A program made the translations under genes and the position numbers. Below the pieces are notes generated by a model. It worked only from the letters and a program-made list of their open reading frames with translations. It had not been told where the DNA came from and did not search any database. Positions 18,847 through 27,218 of a DNA stretch of 64,000 bases are shown piece by piece. Source of the stretch: Aquibium microcysteis (GTDB taxonomy: Bacteria > Pseudomonadota > Alphaproteobacteria > Rhizobiales > Rhizobiaceae). Position 1 is the stretch's first letter; every line of letters starts with the position of its first letter. Location: the NCBI RefSeq assembly GCF_014495845.1, contig NZ_CP061080.1:4640001-4704000 (forward strand), given 5' to 3'.

Positions 18847-19947
18847 TCATTCCCCCGGACTGGCGGGCATGACGCCCACATAGACGGAATCCGGTCTGAG
18901 CAGCCGGCCGGTGCGCTGCTGCTCCATCGCATGTGCCGTCCAGCCCGCCACGCGCGCCGCGGCGAAGATCGGTGTGAAGGCCTCGCGCGGGATCGCCAGC
19001 GCGTCGAGCAGGATCGCGGTGTAGAACTCGACATTCGTGTCGAGCGGCCGGTCGGGCTTGGCGCGTGCGAGCGCCGCCCGCGCTTCGCTCTCCACTTCCG
19101 CCGCGAGTCCGAGGTCAATTGCGGTCCGTCCGAGCGAAGCGACCGCCTTGCGCAGCACGTCGGCGCGCGGGTCCCGGACGCGGTAGACGCGGTGGCCGAA
19201 GCCCATCAGCCGGTCGCCGCGGACCAGCGCCTCGGCGATCCACGACCGGATGCGATCGCGCGTGCCGATCGCGTCCAGCATGTCGAGCACCGGCCCCGGT
19301 GCGCCCCCGTGGAGGGGCCCGGTCAGTGCGCAGTAGGCGGCGGTCACGGCCATGAAGGGGTCGGCCTGGGTCGAGGCGACCACGCGCGCGGTGAAGGTGG
19401 AGGCGTTCATGCCGTGGTCGCTCGCCGTCACCAGATAGGCGTCGAGCGCTGCCGCCTCCGCCGCCGAGGGCGTCTCGGCCCGCAGCATGCGCAGCGTGTC
19501 GTCCGCCTGGCCCCGCGCCGGGTCGGGCGCGACCGGCGCCTCGCCGCGCGCGCGACGCATCAGCGCCGCCGCGAGCACCGGCATGCCGCCCGCCAGGACG
19601 GCCGCGCCGGTCAGCCCCTCCACGGGCCGGAGCGCCGCCACCGCGACGCGGAACGCGGCCGTCACCGGCAGATCCTGCGTCGCGTCGAGCACAGCCGGCA
19701 CCAGCCGGAACGCCTTCACGCGCGCTTCGCCCAGGGCGATCCGCGTCTCGGTCTCCTCGACCGCGGTGCCCGAGGCGAGGGACCACAGCCGCGCCGTCAG
19801 CGCCTCGAAGCGCACGCGTCCGGCGAGGTCGTCCACGCGCTCGCCGGCGATGATCAGCTCGCCGCGCTCGCCGTCGATATGCGACAGCGCCGTGGCCGCG
19901 GCGACGACGCCGTCGAGCCCGGCGGGGGTTCTGGTGTGGAGGGTCAT
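18847..19947 (-). CDS. Citrate/2-methylcitrate synthase family protein
   Basis: 366 residues from the ATG at 19947 (AAGGAG upstream); the frame extends 16 codons further without homology. Citrate synthase residues are recognisable: the first histidine in TGPLHGGAPGP, the second in MGFGHRVYRVRDPRA, and an acidic residue in TNVEFYTAILLDAL, where most enzymes have Asp (NVDFY). Glu at this place is, as I recall, found in some CitA-like groups, but it is the catalytic base, so substrate or rate may differ. Divergent from a helix-turn-helix-citrate synthase fusion only 78 bp away; the two may form a mixed enzyme or a sensor-enzyme pair. Confidence 0.85.
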   Translation of the reverse strand: MTLHTRTPAGLDGVVAAATALSHIDGERGELIIAGERVDDLAGRVRFEALTARLWSLASGTAVEETETRIALGEARVKAFRLVPAVLDATQDLPVTAAFRVAVAALRPVEGLTGAAVLAGGMPVLAAALMRRARGEAPVAPDPARGQADDTLRMLRAETPSAAEAAALDAYLVTASDHGMNASTFTARVVASTQADPFMAVTAAYCALTGPLHGGAPGPVLDMLDAIGTRDRIRSWIAEALVRGDRLMGFGHRVYRVRDPRADVLRKAVASLGRTAIDLGLAAEVESEARAALARAKPDRPLDTNVEFYTAILLDALAIPREAFTPIFAAARVAGWTAHAMEQQRTGRLLRPDSVYVGVMPASPGE

Positions 19948-19994
19948 GGTCAGGCTCCTTCTTGACGTTCGGGGCGAAGGTGGAGCCGGTTCCA

Positions 19995-20027
19995 ATATTG
20001 ATCAATCTTGATTATGCTGATCAATAT
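19995..20027. promoter_or_regulatory. Palindromic operator between divergent citrate synthase genes
   Basis: ATATTGATCA at 19995-20004 and TGATCAATAT at 20018-20027 are a perfect 10 bp inverted repeat separated by 13 bp, which puts the half-sites about two helical turns apart. It fills the 78 bp gap between the two divergent genes and covers the start of the HTH fusion. The HTH-citrate synthase is the obvious candidate to bind it and repress both genes. Confidence 0.65.
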
Positions 20028-21225
20028 GAAAAATTCCGATCAGCCTCTCTATCTGTCGGCTCGCGAGGCGGCGGGCGAACTCGGGGTCTCGACCGCCACG
20101 CTCTACGCCTATGTGAGCCGAGGCCTCGTCCGCTCCGAGCCGGTCGCCGACACCCGGGCGCGGCGCTACCGTGCGGACGACGTGCGCGCGCTGAAAGTCC
20201 GACGGCCGGGCCCTGCCGGTGGGCGTGCCGGCGAGGCCGACGCGGCGGTGCTCGATTCGGCCGTCTCCACGATCACCGATGCAGGCCCGATCTATCGCGG
20301 CGTGCCGGCGCTGGCGCTCGCGGAGGAAGGAAGTCTCGAACAGGCCGCCACCCTGCTCTGGGGCATCGACGCCACCGACCCCTTCTCGTCCGACAACCTC
20401 CCCGTCGTCGACGAGGCGATGCGCATCGTGCGGCAGGCGGCACGGACGGCGGGGCCGCTGTCCCGGGCGATCGCGGTTCTGGCACTCGCCGGGGAGGCGG
20501 ATCCGCGCGCCTTCAACCGGGCACCCCTCGGCCGCGCCCGCACCGGCGCCCGCGTCATGCGGCTCGTCGCGGCGTCGATTCTGGACGTCGAGCCGTCCGC
20601 CCGGCCGCTGCACGAGCAGGTGGCGCAGGCCCTGGCGCCGGGCGATCCCCGCGCCCGCGACCTCCTCCGTCGCGCGCTGGTGCTGCTCGCCGACCACGAA
20701 CTCAATGCCTCGTCCTTTACGGTCCGCTGCGCCGTCTCAACCGGCATCCACCTCTACGACGCCACGATCGCGGGACTGGCGGCTCTCAAGGGGCCGAAGC
20801 ATGGCGGCGCCGGGCCGCTGGCCTCCCTGATGGTGTCGGAACTGGCCGCGGGCGACCTCGGCACCGGGATCAGGCACCGCGTCTCGCTCGGAACCTCGGT
20901 GCCCGGCTTCGGTCACACCATCTACCGCGACGGCGATCCCCGCGCCGACGCGCTGCTGCGCGCGCTGGCGCGCGCCGGTGCGGACCGGCGGCTCGCGGTC
21001 GAGGCGCCGGCGCTGCTCACGGAGGCGACGGGTCTCCATCCGAACATCGATTTCGCGCTGGCGGTGATGGTGCGCACGCTCAAGCTGCCGGCCGGCAGCG
21101 AGACCGTGCTCTTCGCCATCGCCCGCACGGCCGGCTGGATCGCCCATGCGATCGAGCAGCTGGAGACCGAGACGCTGATCCGGCCCCGCGCCCGCTATGT
21201 CGGGCGAGCGCCGGGCCGGGGTTGA
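20026..21225 (+). CDS. Citrate synthase family protein with N-terminal helix-turn-helix domain
   Basis: 399 residues from the ATG at 20026; ATG 20014 and TTG 20008 are alternatives, and none has a clear ribosome site, so the mRNA may be leaderless. Residues 1-55 form a MerR/excisionase-like DNA-binding fold: YLSAREAAGELGVSTATLYAYVSRGLVRSEP and the wing ARRYRADDVRALK. The rest is citrate synthase with the full catalytic set: His in GPKHGGAGPL, His in PGFGHTIYRDGDPRA, Asp in HPNIDFALAVM. A metabolic enzyme fused to a DNA-binding domain next to a perfect palindrome suggests transcription controlled by acyl-CoA or oxaloacetate binding. The fusion is seen directly; its regulatory action is inference. 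Confidence 0.87.
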   Translation: MKNSDQPLYLSAREAAGELGVSTATLYAYVSRGLVRSEPVADTRARRYRADDVRALKVRRPGPAGGRAGEADAAVLDSAVSTITDAGPIYRGVPALALAEEGSLEQAATLLWGIDATDPFSSDNLPVVDEAMRIVRQAARTAGPLSRAIAVLALAGEADPRAFNRAPLGRARTGARVMRLVAASILDVEPSARPLHEQVAQALAPGDPRARDLLRRALVLLADHELNASSFTVRCAVSTGIHLYDATIAGLAALKGPKHGGAGPLASLMVSELAAGDLGTGIRHRVSLGTSVPGFGHTIYRDGDPRADALLRALARAGADRRLAVEAPALLTEATGLHPNIDFALAVMVRTLKLPAGSETVLFAIARTAGWIAHAIEQLETETLIRPRARYVGRAPGRG

Positions 21226-21263
21226 TCCGCGCCCTCCCGACCTGCGCCTCGCCGATGCGCCGT

Positions 21264-22463
21264 TCAGCCGCGGCTGAGCAGCGCGTCGTTGAGGTTCCAG
21301 ACGTCCTTCTCCTCGGGTGCGGTCTCCAGGGACATCACGGGCAGCATCCGGCGCAGGTGGTCGTGATGCGTGCGGACGCCGTATTCGAGATCGGAGAGGT
21401 AGAAGCCCTCGAAGGCGTTGGACAGCATCGATTCGTTCGACCATTCGGAAAGCCGGACGTCCTCCGCCATCGTGTCGCGGTCGATGCGGAAGGCGAGGTA
21501 GCGCGCGGCCGCCTGCTCCCGGCTCTCGTCGGCATAGCGGTAGATGGCACCGCGCAGCATCGTCTCGCCGGTCGACAGCGGGAACTCCTGGTAGAACTGT
21601 GCCGACTCCGGGGTCACCGCGATCACGGCGTTCGGGAAGATGCCGTAATAGATCCAGGCCGTGCGCAACTCCTCCGGCAGATGCGGCGGCCGCGGTGCGA
21701 TGCGGACGTAGTTGCGCACGCTCCAGCGGCGCCCGGCATGGGGATTGTAGGTCGCCCAGGAGCGGGACACGCCGTTGACGAAGGGTTCGTCGAAATAGGT
21801 CGCGCCATAGAGGTCCTGCAGCGCCGGATGCGCCATGGCGACGTGGTACCCCTCGTTGTCGACGTCGCGGACCGACTTCCAGTTGACCTGCGAGGTCTGC
21901 GTCCAGATACCCCAGGACGGCACCATGTCGCCGATCCGGTAGTGGCTGATCTCCTGTTCGATCGAGCGCATGAGTTCGGCGACCGATGGCTGCGGTCCCT
22001 GCCGGAAGCGGACGAAGACGAAACCCATCCAGATCTCGAGATCGATCGGCTTCAGCCCGAATTCCACCTTGTCGAGTTCGGGGAAGGTGAGCGGCCGCGC
22101 CGCGCCGCGCAGCGTTCCGTCGAGATTGTAGACCCAGCCGTGGAACGGACAGACCAGCGCGCCCTTGCAGCTTCCCTGGCTGTCGGCGACGACCCGGCTG
22201 CCGCGGTGGCGGCACATGTTGTGGAAGGCCCGCACCACGCCGTCCTTGCCGCGCACCACCAGCGCCCGCTCGCCGACCACGTCCATCGTCAGATAGTCGC
22301 CGGGCTCCGGAATGTCCGAAACATGGCCGACGATCTGCCAGTGATTGCGGAAGACTTGCTCTTTCTCGAGCTCCAGGAGGCTGGGACTGTGATAGGTCCA
22401 TCCGGGCAGGCCACGCCTGTCCCATCCGTTCGGAATGGCCGAATCGCGCAGAGGGCGGTTCAC
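21264..22463 (-). CDS. Rieske non-heme iron oxygenase, alpha subunit (GbcA/choline monooxygenase-like)
   Basis: 399 residues from the GTG at 22463, which has GGGAGA 5 bp upstream; an earlier GTG at 22505 would start inside the operator. The Rieske [2Fe-2S] ligands are CRHRG and CPFHGW about 20 residues apart (near residues 80-105). The mononuclear iron site is DVDNEGYHVAMAHP with a later acidic residue near YLSDLEYGV. Relatives include glycine betaine demethylase and choline monooxygenase, which need a separate reductase; none is encoded nearby. The operator at 22481-22496 ties it to the BetI-like repressor, supporting quaternary-amine demethylation or hydroxylation. Confidence 0.87.
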   Translation of the reverse strand: MNRPLRDSAIPNGWDRRGLPGWTYHSPSLLELEKEQVFRNHWQIVGHVSDIPEPGDYLTMDVVGERALVVRGKDGVVRAFHNMCRHRGSRVVADSQGSCKGALVCPFHGWVYNLDGTLRGAARPLTFPELDKVEFGLKPIDLEIWMGFVFVRFRQGPQPSVAELMRSIEQEISHYRIGDMVPSWGIWTQTSQVNWKSVRDVDNEGYHVAMAHPALQDLYGATYFDEPFVNGVSRSWATYNPHAGRRWSVRNYVRIAPRPPHLPEELRTAWIYYGIFPNAVIAVTPESAQFYQEFPLSTGETMLRGAIYRYADESREQAAARYLAFRIDRDTMAEDVRLSEWSNESMLSNAFEGFYLSDLEYGVRTHHDHLRRMLPVMSLETAPEEKDVWNLNDALLSRG

Positions 22464-22480
22464 GCGCCGTCTCCCAATTG

Positions 22481-22496
22481 TTGAACGTTCATTCAA
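22481..22496. promoter_or_regulatory. Predicted BetI-type operator 3
   Basis: TTGAACGTTCATTCAA is the best dyad of the three sites (TTGAA-N6-TTCAA, with inner TGAACGTTCA also palindromic). It lies 18 bp upstream of the Rieske oxygenase GTG on the minus strand, where a bound repressor would block transcription or initiation. Confidence 0.68.
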
Positions 22497-22739
22497 TAAA
22501 ATCACAAAACGCCATCGTTTGCAATGCTTTAGTCGAAATGACGGGTCGCGGTCGTTCGGTCTGGGCGGAAAAATGCTGGAATTCCCGGGTGTTGCCGTCG
22601 CGCGCGCCGCCAGAGGTCTGCAACCCGCACGGCCCCCCGGGCATTACAGGGCGAAATGGTTCTGTGAATTTTTCGGCAGTCGGCGGGAACGGCTCCGTGC
22701 TTGAACGGCCGCATCGAAAGACAAACCGAGGCAGTGACG

Positions 22740-23093
22740 ATGACCCAGCATCAAGCCGCAGGCACCGAGGCCACGACGGGCCTGTCCACCATCTCCATCC
22801 CGGCAATGCGCCGCCGCGCAACGGAGCACCCGATGGCCCTCTTCACCGTCGTCGCAACGGTCGCGGTGCTGTCGGTGTCGGCGCCGTGGCAGGCTGCGAG
22901 CGCCTTCCTGGCGCCGGATGCCGTGGCGCCGCGCGCCGAGCCCGCCGCTCCCGCAAAGCCCGTGAGGAGCGAGATCGATCTGGCCTGCGAGGGACAGGTC
23001 TGGGGCCGCGAGACCCCGAATTGCCTGCTGGCCATCGCCAAGGATGGCGGAAAAGACGCTCCCGCCAGAATTAGGACAATTTCTGGCGCTTGA
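22740..23093 (+). CDS. Hypothetical small exported or membrane-anchored protein
   Basis: 117 residues. One hydrophobic stretch at about residues 32-55 (MALFTVVATVAVLSVSAP) could be an uncleaved signal anchor, followed by an Ala/Pro-rich linker (APRAEPAAPAKP) and a short conserved-looking end with two cysteines (LACEGQVWGRETPNCLLAIA). That ending recurs in small rhizobial proteins of unknown function. ATG at 22740; no strong ribosome site. It stands alone between the Rieske gene (opposite strand) and a second small gene 24 bp downstream. Confidence 0.6.
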   Translation: MTQHQAAGTEATTGLSTISIPAMRRRATEHPMALFTVVATVAVLSVSAPWQAASAFLAPDAVAPRAEPAAPAKPVRSEIDLACEGQVWGRETPNCLLAIAKDGGKDAPARIRTISGA

Positions 23094-23117
23094 GTATCGG
23101 CACTGGAGGACTCGAAG

Positions 23118-23297
23118 ATGACGAAGCTTCGTGAACAAATCCCTTACAGCGCCTACGAGGCGGCGCGCGCTGCCTGCGAGGCGATGAAGGCCGGCCGCCC
23201 GCTGGACGAGCACCATTTCTTCGGCAGGCTCGATGTTTTCCGTCGCGACCATCGCCTGGATCGTGACGACGACGTCGTCGTGATGACGATCAACTGA
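23118..23297 (+). CDS. Small hypothetical protein, 59 residues
   Basis: A short frame with an excellent ribosome site (GGAGGA at 23106-23111, 6 bp before the ATG). The product is charged and soluble: MTKLREQIPYSAYEAAR at the start, CEAMKAGRPLDEHHFF in the middle, and an Asp-rich end RDDDVVVMTIN. It follows the exported hypothetical gene by 24 bp and may share its transcript. I know no family. It is too short for many ORF callers and is easily missed. Confidence 0.6.
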   Translation: MTKLREQIPYSAYEAARAACEAMKAGRPLDEHHFFGRLDVFRRDHRLDRDDDVVVMTIN

Positions 23298-23494
23298 AGA
23301 CACTGCCGCGGCGCCCACGGGCGTCCCGGCGGGTCGCGCGGCCGCGTCACGCCGCTTCGAGGCCGTCCGGCATCGCTGCCGGTGGAAGCCCCGCCACTCC
23401 CGCTCCCACATTCCCACCTCTTCGTACCGGCATTCTCGTCCTGCCGCCCTTCCGCCTGCTTCGTCGTCCCCGATGACCGGCAGGACGTGGGTCG

Positions 23495-23539
23495 TTGACA
23501 CCGCATGCCGGCCGCTGTAGAAGCGTATCGATGAATCGA
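23495..23539 (+). promoter_or_regulatory. Predicted arsR promoter and operator
   Basis: TTGACA at 23495-23500 and TAGAAG at 23518-23523 have 17 bp spacing, a plausible sigma-70 promoter. Immediately downstream TCGATGAATCGA (23528-23539) is a perfect short palindrome with the TCGA cores seen in the two sites in front of arsH, so ArsR probably represses its own operon here. Confidence 0.5.
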
Positions 23540-23552
23540 GAAAAACAGATAT

Positions 23553-23885
23553 ATGGATAGGAAGTCGGCACTGGCGGGTCTGTCGGCCCTCGGCCAGGAG
23601 ACCAGACTCGAGGTGTTCCGGCTTCTGGTGAAGGCGGGTCCGGCAGGTGTGCCGGCGGGCGAGATCGCCCAGCGTCTCGGGGCGGTTCAGAACACCATGT
23701 CGTCGCATCTGCGGATTCTGGACCAGGCCGGGCTCGTGCGCGCCGAGCGCGACGGACGCACGGTTCGCTACGTCGCCGACATGACCGGTTTCCGCGATCT
23801 TCTGGCCTACCTGATGGAGGACTGCTGCAACGGCTCGCCGGAGCTCTGCCGTCCCGTCATCGAGGCCGTCACCTGCAATTGCTGA
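23553..23885 (+). CDS. arsR: ArsR family arsenite-responsive repressor
   Basis: 110 residues, winged helix: LGQETRLEVFRLLVKAG, recognition region AQRLGAVQNTMSSHLRILDQAGLV and wing ERDGRTVRYVAD. The classic ELCVCDL metal site in the recognition helix is absent. Cysteines instead cluster at the C-terminus (EDCCNGSPELC and TCNC), like the Acidithiobacillus-type ArsR where arsenite is bound by C-terminal cysteines. First gene of an arsenic operon whose next genes follow within 29 and 19 bp. Likely targets are the palindromes at 23528, 25954 and 26010. Confidence 0.92.
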   Translation: MDRKSALAGLSALGQETRLEVFRLLVKAGPAGVPAGEIAQRLGAVQNTMSSHLRILDQAGLVRAERDGRTVRYVADMTGFRDLLAYLMEDCCNGSPELCRPVIEAVTCNC

Positions 23886-23914
23886 AGGCGCGGCAGAGCC
23901 GCCTGGAGGGGAAA

Positions 23915-24424
23915 ATGGACGATCGGGTCTTCAACGTGCTGTTCCTGTGCACCGGCAACTCGGCCCGGTCGATCCTGGGGGAGGCAATCCTCAACCGGCT
24001 GGGTCAGGGGCGGTTCCGTGCCTATTCCGCAGGCTCGCAGCCGAAGGGGGAGGTTCATCCGTATACGATCGACCTCCTGAAGAGTCTCAATCACGACACC
24101 GCCTTCGCACGTTCGAAGAACTGGGAAGAGTTCGCAAGGCCCGGCGCGCCGGAGATGAACTTCGTGTTCACGGTCTGCGACAGCGCCGCCAACGAATCCT
24201 GCCCGGTCTGGCCCGGCCAGCCGATGACGGCGCATTGGGGAATCCCCGATCCGGCGGCCGCGGAGGGCACGGAGGCGGAGAAGCGCCTGGCCTTCGCCGA
24301 CGCCTACCGCATGCTCAACAACCGCATCTCCATCTTCGTCAGCCTTCCGATGCAGACGATCGACAGGCTGGCGCTCCAGAAGCGTCTCGACGAGATCGGC
24401 CGGCAACTGCCGAAGGCCGGCTGA
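23915..24424 (+). CDS. arsC: Arsenate reductase, low-molecular-weight phosphatase (thioredoxin-linked) type
   Basis: 169 residues from the ATG at 23915. P-loop Cys12 in LCTGNSARS (CX5R) and the redox pair in [17 protein letters not shown], the arrangement of Bacillus-type ArsC that passes the disulfide to thioredoxin. It reduces arsenate to arsenite for export by the Acr3 pump encoded 19 bp downstream. The operon also encodes a structurally unrelated glutaredoxin-type arsenate reductase at 25523. Confidence 0.92.
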   Translation: MDDRVFNVLFLCTGNSARSILGEAILNRLGQGRFRAYSAGSQPKGEVHPYTIDLLKSLNHDTAFARSKNWEEFARPGAPEMNFVFTVCDSAANESCPVWPGQPMTAHWGIPDPAAAEGTEAEKRLAFADAYRMLNNRISIFVSLPMQTIDRLALQKRLDEIGRQLPKAG

Positions 24425-24443
24425 ATCGAAAAAGGGGAATGCG

Positions 24444-25522
<1,079 letters not shown>

Positions 25523-25526
<4 letters not shown>

Positions 25527-25954
25527 ACGGCATGAAGATCACGATCTACCACAACCCCGCCTGCGGTACCTCACGCAACACGCTGGCGATGATCCGCCAA
25601 TCCGGCGAGGAGCCGGAGATCGTCGAGTACCTGAAGACGCCGCCGTCGCGCGAGCGCCTCGTCGAACTGATCGCCGCGATGGGGATCGCGCCGCGCGCCC
25701 TGCTGCGCGAGAAGGGCACGCCTTTCGCCGAGCTGGGGCTGGCCGATCCGAAATGGACCGACGACGAACTGATCGACCAGATGATGGCGCATCCGATCCT
25801 CATCAACCGGCCGATCGTGGTGACGCCGCTCGGCACCAGGCTCTGCCGGCCGTCGGAAGAAGTGCTCGACATCCTGCCCAACCCGAACATCGGTCCCTTC
25901 ACCAAGGACGACGGCGAGGTGGTCATCAACGCGGACGGGAGACGGCTGAGGTAA
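25523..25954 (+). CDS. arsC: Arsenate reductase, glutaredoxin-linked (ArsC/Spx fold)
   Basis: 143 residues from the ATG at 25523, which overlaps the Acr3 stop; the ATG at 25532 is an alternative. Thioredoxin-fold reductase: catalytic Cys in [22 protein letters not shown], and the anion-binding arginines in [16 protein letters not shown]. This class uses glutathione and glutaredoxin, unlike the first ArsC of the operon. Having both lets arsenate reduction draw on two thiol pools. Its stop codon overlaps a palindromic site (25954-25973). Confidence 0.9.
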
Positions 25955-26029
25955 TTTCGATCTTCGTCGAAATAGGTGTTGACGGTTCCCGGCTCGTTAC
26001 CTAACTGTTATTTCGAAGATTGTCGAATT
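25954..26029 (+). promoter_or_regulatory. Two palindromic ArsR-type sites upstream of arsH
   Basis: ATTTCGA-N6-TCGAAAT at 25954-25973 is a perfect dyad, and ATTTCGA-N6-TCGAATT at 26010-26029 is one base off. They lie in the 113 bp gap before arsH, 36 bp apart, suggesting that arsH has its own ArsR-controlled promoter. Confidence 0.6.
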
Positions 26030-26067
26030 ATGGCGCGTCACACCCGACCGTGCCGACAGGAGCCGCG

Positions 26068-26799
26068 ATGACCGACCAGGCCACCACAATGAACAGCCTT
26101 CCCAACGTCGACGAGGCGCAGTTCCGGCCCATCGACGAGGCGGCGCTGTTCGATGTTCCGCGATCGGCTCATCCGCCGCGCATCCTGATGCTCTACGGAT
26201 CGCTGCGCGAGCGATCATACTCGCGCCTCGCCACCGAGGAGGCGGCCCGCATTCTGCGCCGGTTCGGCGCGGAGGTCCGGATCTTCGATCCGTCCGGGCT
26301 GCCGCTGCCGGACTCGACGACGCCGGACCATCCCAAGGTGAAGGAGCTGCGCGACCTGTCGCTCTGGTCGGAGGGTCAGGTCTGGTGCTCGCCCGAACGG
26401 CACGGCGCCATGACCGGCATCATGAAGGCGCAGATCGACTGGCTGCCTCTGTCGGCGGGCAGCATCCGACCAACGCAGGGCCGCACGCTGGCAGTCATGC
26501 AGGTCTGCGGAGGTTCCCAGAGCTTCAACGCCGTCAACCAGCTGCGCGTGCTCGGCCGCTGGATGCGCATGGTCACGATCCCCAACCAATCGTCCGTTCC
26601 GAAGGCCTTCAACGAGTTCGACGAGGCCGGGCGGATGCGGCCGTCGCCCTATTACGACCGCATCGTCGACGTGATGGAGGAACTGATGAAGTTCACGCTG
26701 CTCCTGCGCGACCGCTCGTCCTATCTGACGGACCGCTACTCGGAACGCGTCGAAAGTGCGGAAGCCCTGTCGAAGCGGGTGAACCAGCGCTCGATCTGA
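26068..26799 (+). CDS. arsH: NADPH-dependent FMN reductase / organoarsenical oxidase
   Basis: 243 residues from the ATG at 26068 (AGGAG upstream). Flavodoxin-like FMN-binding fold: [14 protein letters not shown] at the phosphate site, [15 protein letters not shown], and [15 protein letters not shown]. ArsH oxidises trivalent methylated and aromatic arsenicals to the less toxic pentavalent form and can produce reduced flavin. Length and N-terminal extension match ArsH of rhizobia. Last gene of the ars cluster, with its own predicted promoter sites. Confidence 0.9.
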   Translation: MTDQATTMNSLPNVDEAQFRPIDEAALFDVPRSAHPPRILMLYGSLRERSYSRLATEEAARILRRFGAEVRIFDPSGLPLPDSTTPDHPKVKELRDLSLWSEGQVWCSPERHGAMTGIMKAQIDWLPLSAGSIRPTQGRTLAVMQVCGGSQSFNAVNQLRVLGRWMRMVTIPNQSSVPKAFNEFDEAGRMRPSPYYDRIVDVMEELMKFTLLLRDRSSYLTDRYSERVESAEALSKRVNQRSI

Positions 26800-26830
26800 C
26801 GCCCGACATCGTCGGCGGCCGCCTTCCCTG

Positions 26831-27169
26831 TCAGGGCTGCAGCGTGTCGAGGAACGAGAGGATGGCACCGATCTGTTCGGGCGAGGCGATGAACTCGGGC
26901 ATGTCGGGGTGCCCTGTCGCGATTCCCTCGACGAAGGCTTCCTCCAGCGCGTCGAGCGGATAACGCTCGGTCAGCGTTCGAAAGGCCGGCGCCTCGGGAT
27001 GGGCGCTCTCGTCGTCCGTGCCGATCGCATGGCAGCGCGCGCAGTTCGCCTCGACCAGCTGCCGCCCGTAGGCCGTGCCGGCGTCTTCGGCGAACGCGCC
27101 GCCGGCCGCAAGGCAGGCGAGCAGCGTACCGGCAAGCGAGATGGCGAGGCGGGGATGCGGCGTCTTCAT
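26831..27169 (-). CDS. Small c-type cytochrome
   Basis: 112 residues: signal peptide (RLAISLAGTLLACLAAGGAFA, cleavage near residue 28) and one heme site CARCH at residues 43-47; axial methionine probably in HPDMPEF. ATG at 27169 with GGAG upstream. It ends the minus-strand operon phasin-phaC-cytochrome, 49 bp after phaC. It resembles the small cytochrome at 38039 (CAECH, similar PEAPAF/DPAAPPF stretch), so the island carries a small paralogous cytochrome family, probably periplasmic electron carriers for low-oxygen respiration. Confidence 0.85.
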   Translation of the reverse strand: MKTPHPRLAISLAGTLLACLAAGGAFAEDAGTAYGRQLVEANCARCHAIGTDDESAHPEAPAFRTLTERYPLDALEEAFVEGIATGHPDMPEFIASPEQIGAILSFLDTLQP

Positions 27170-27218
27170 GATCGGGCTCCATTTCTGACAGGCCGTCGAT
27201 GCGGACCGGCCCCGGGTT

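Noticed and set aside
19962..22484. 840-codon plus-strand frame across the HTH-citrate synthase and Rieske genes
   Set aside because: A shadow frame in GC-rich DNA, His/Arg/Gly-rich, overlapping two well-supported genes in other frames.
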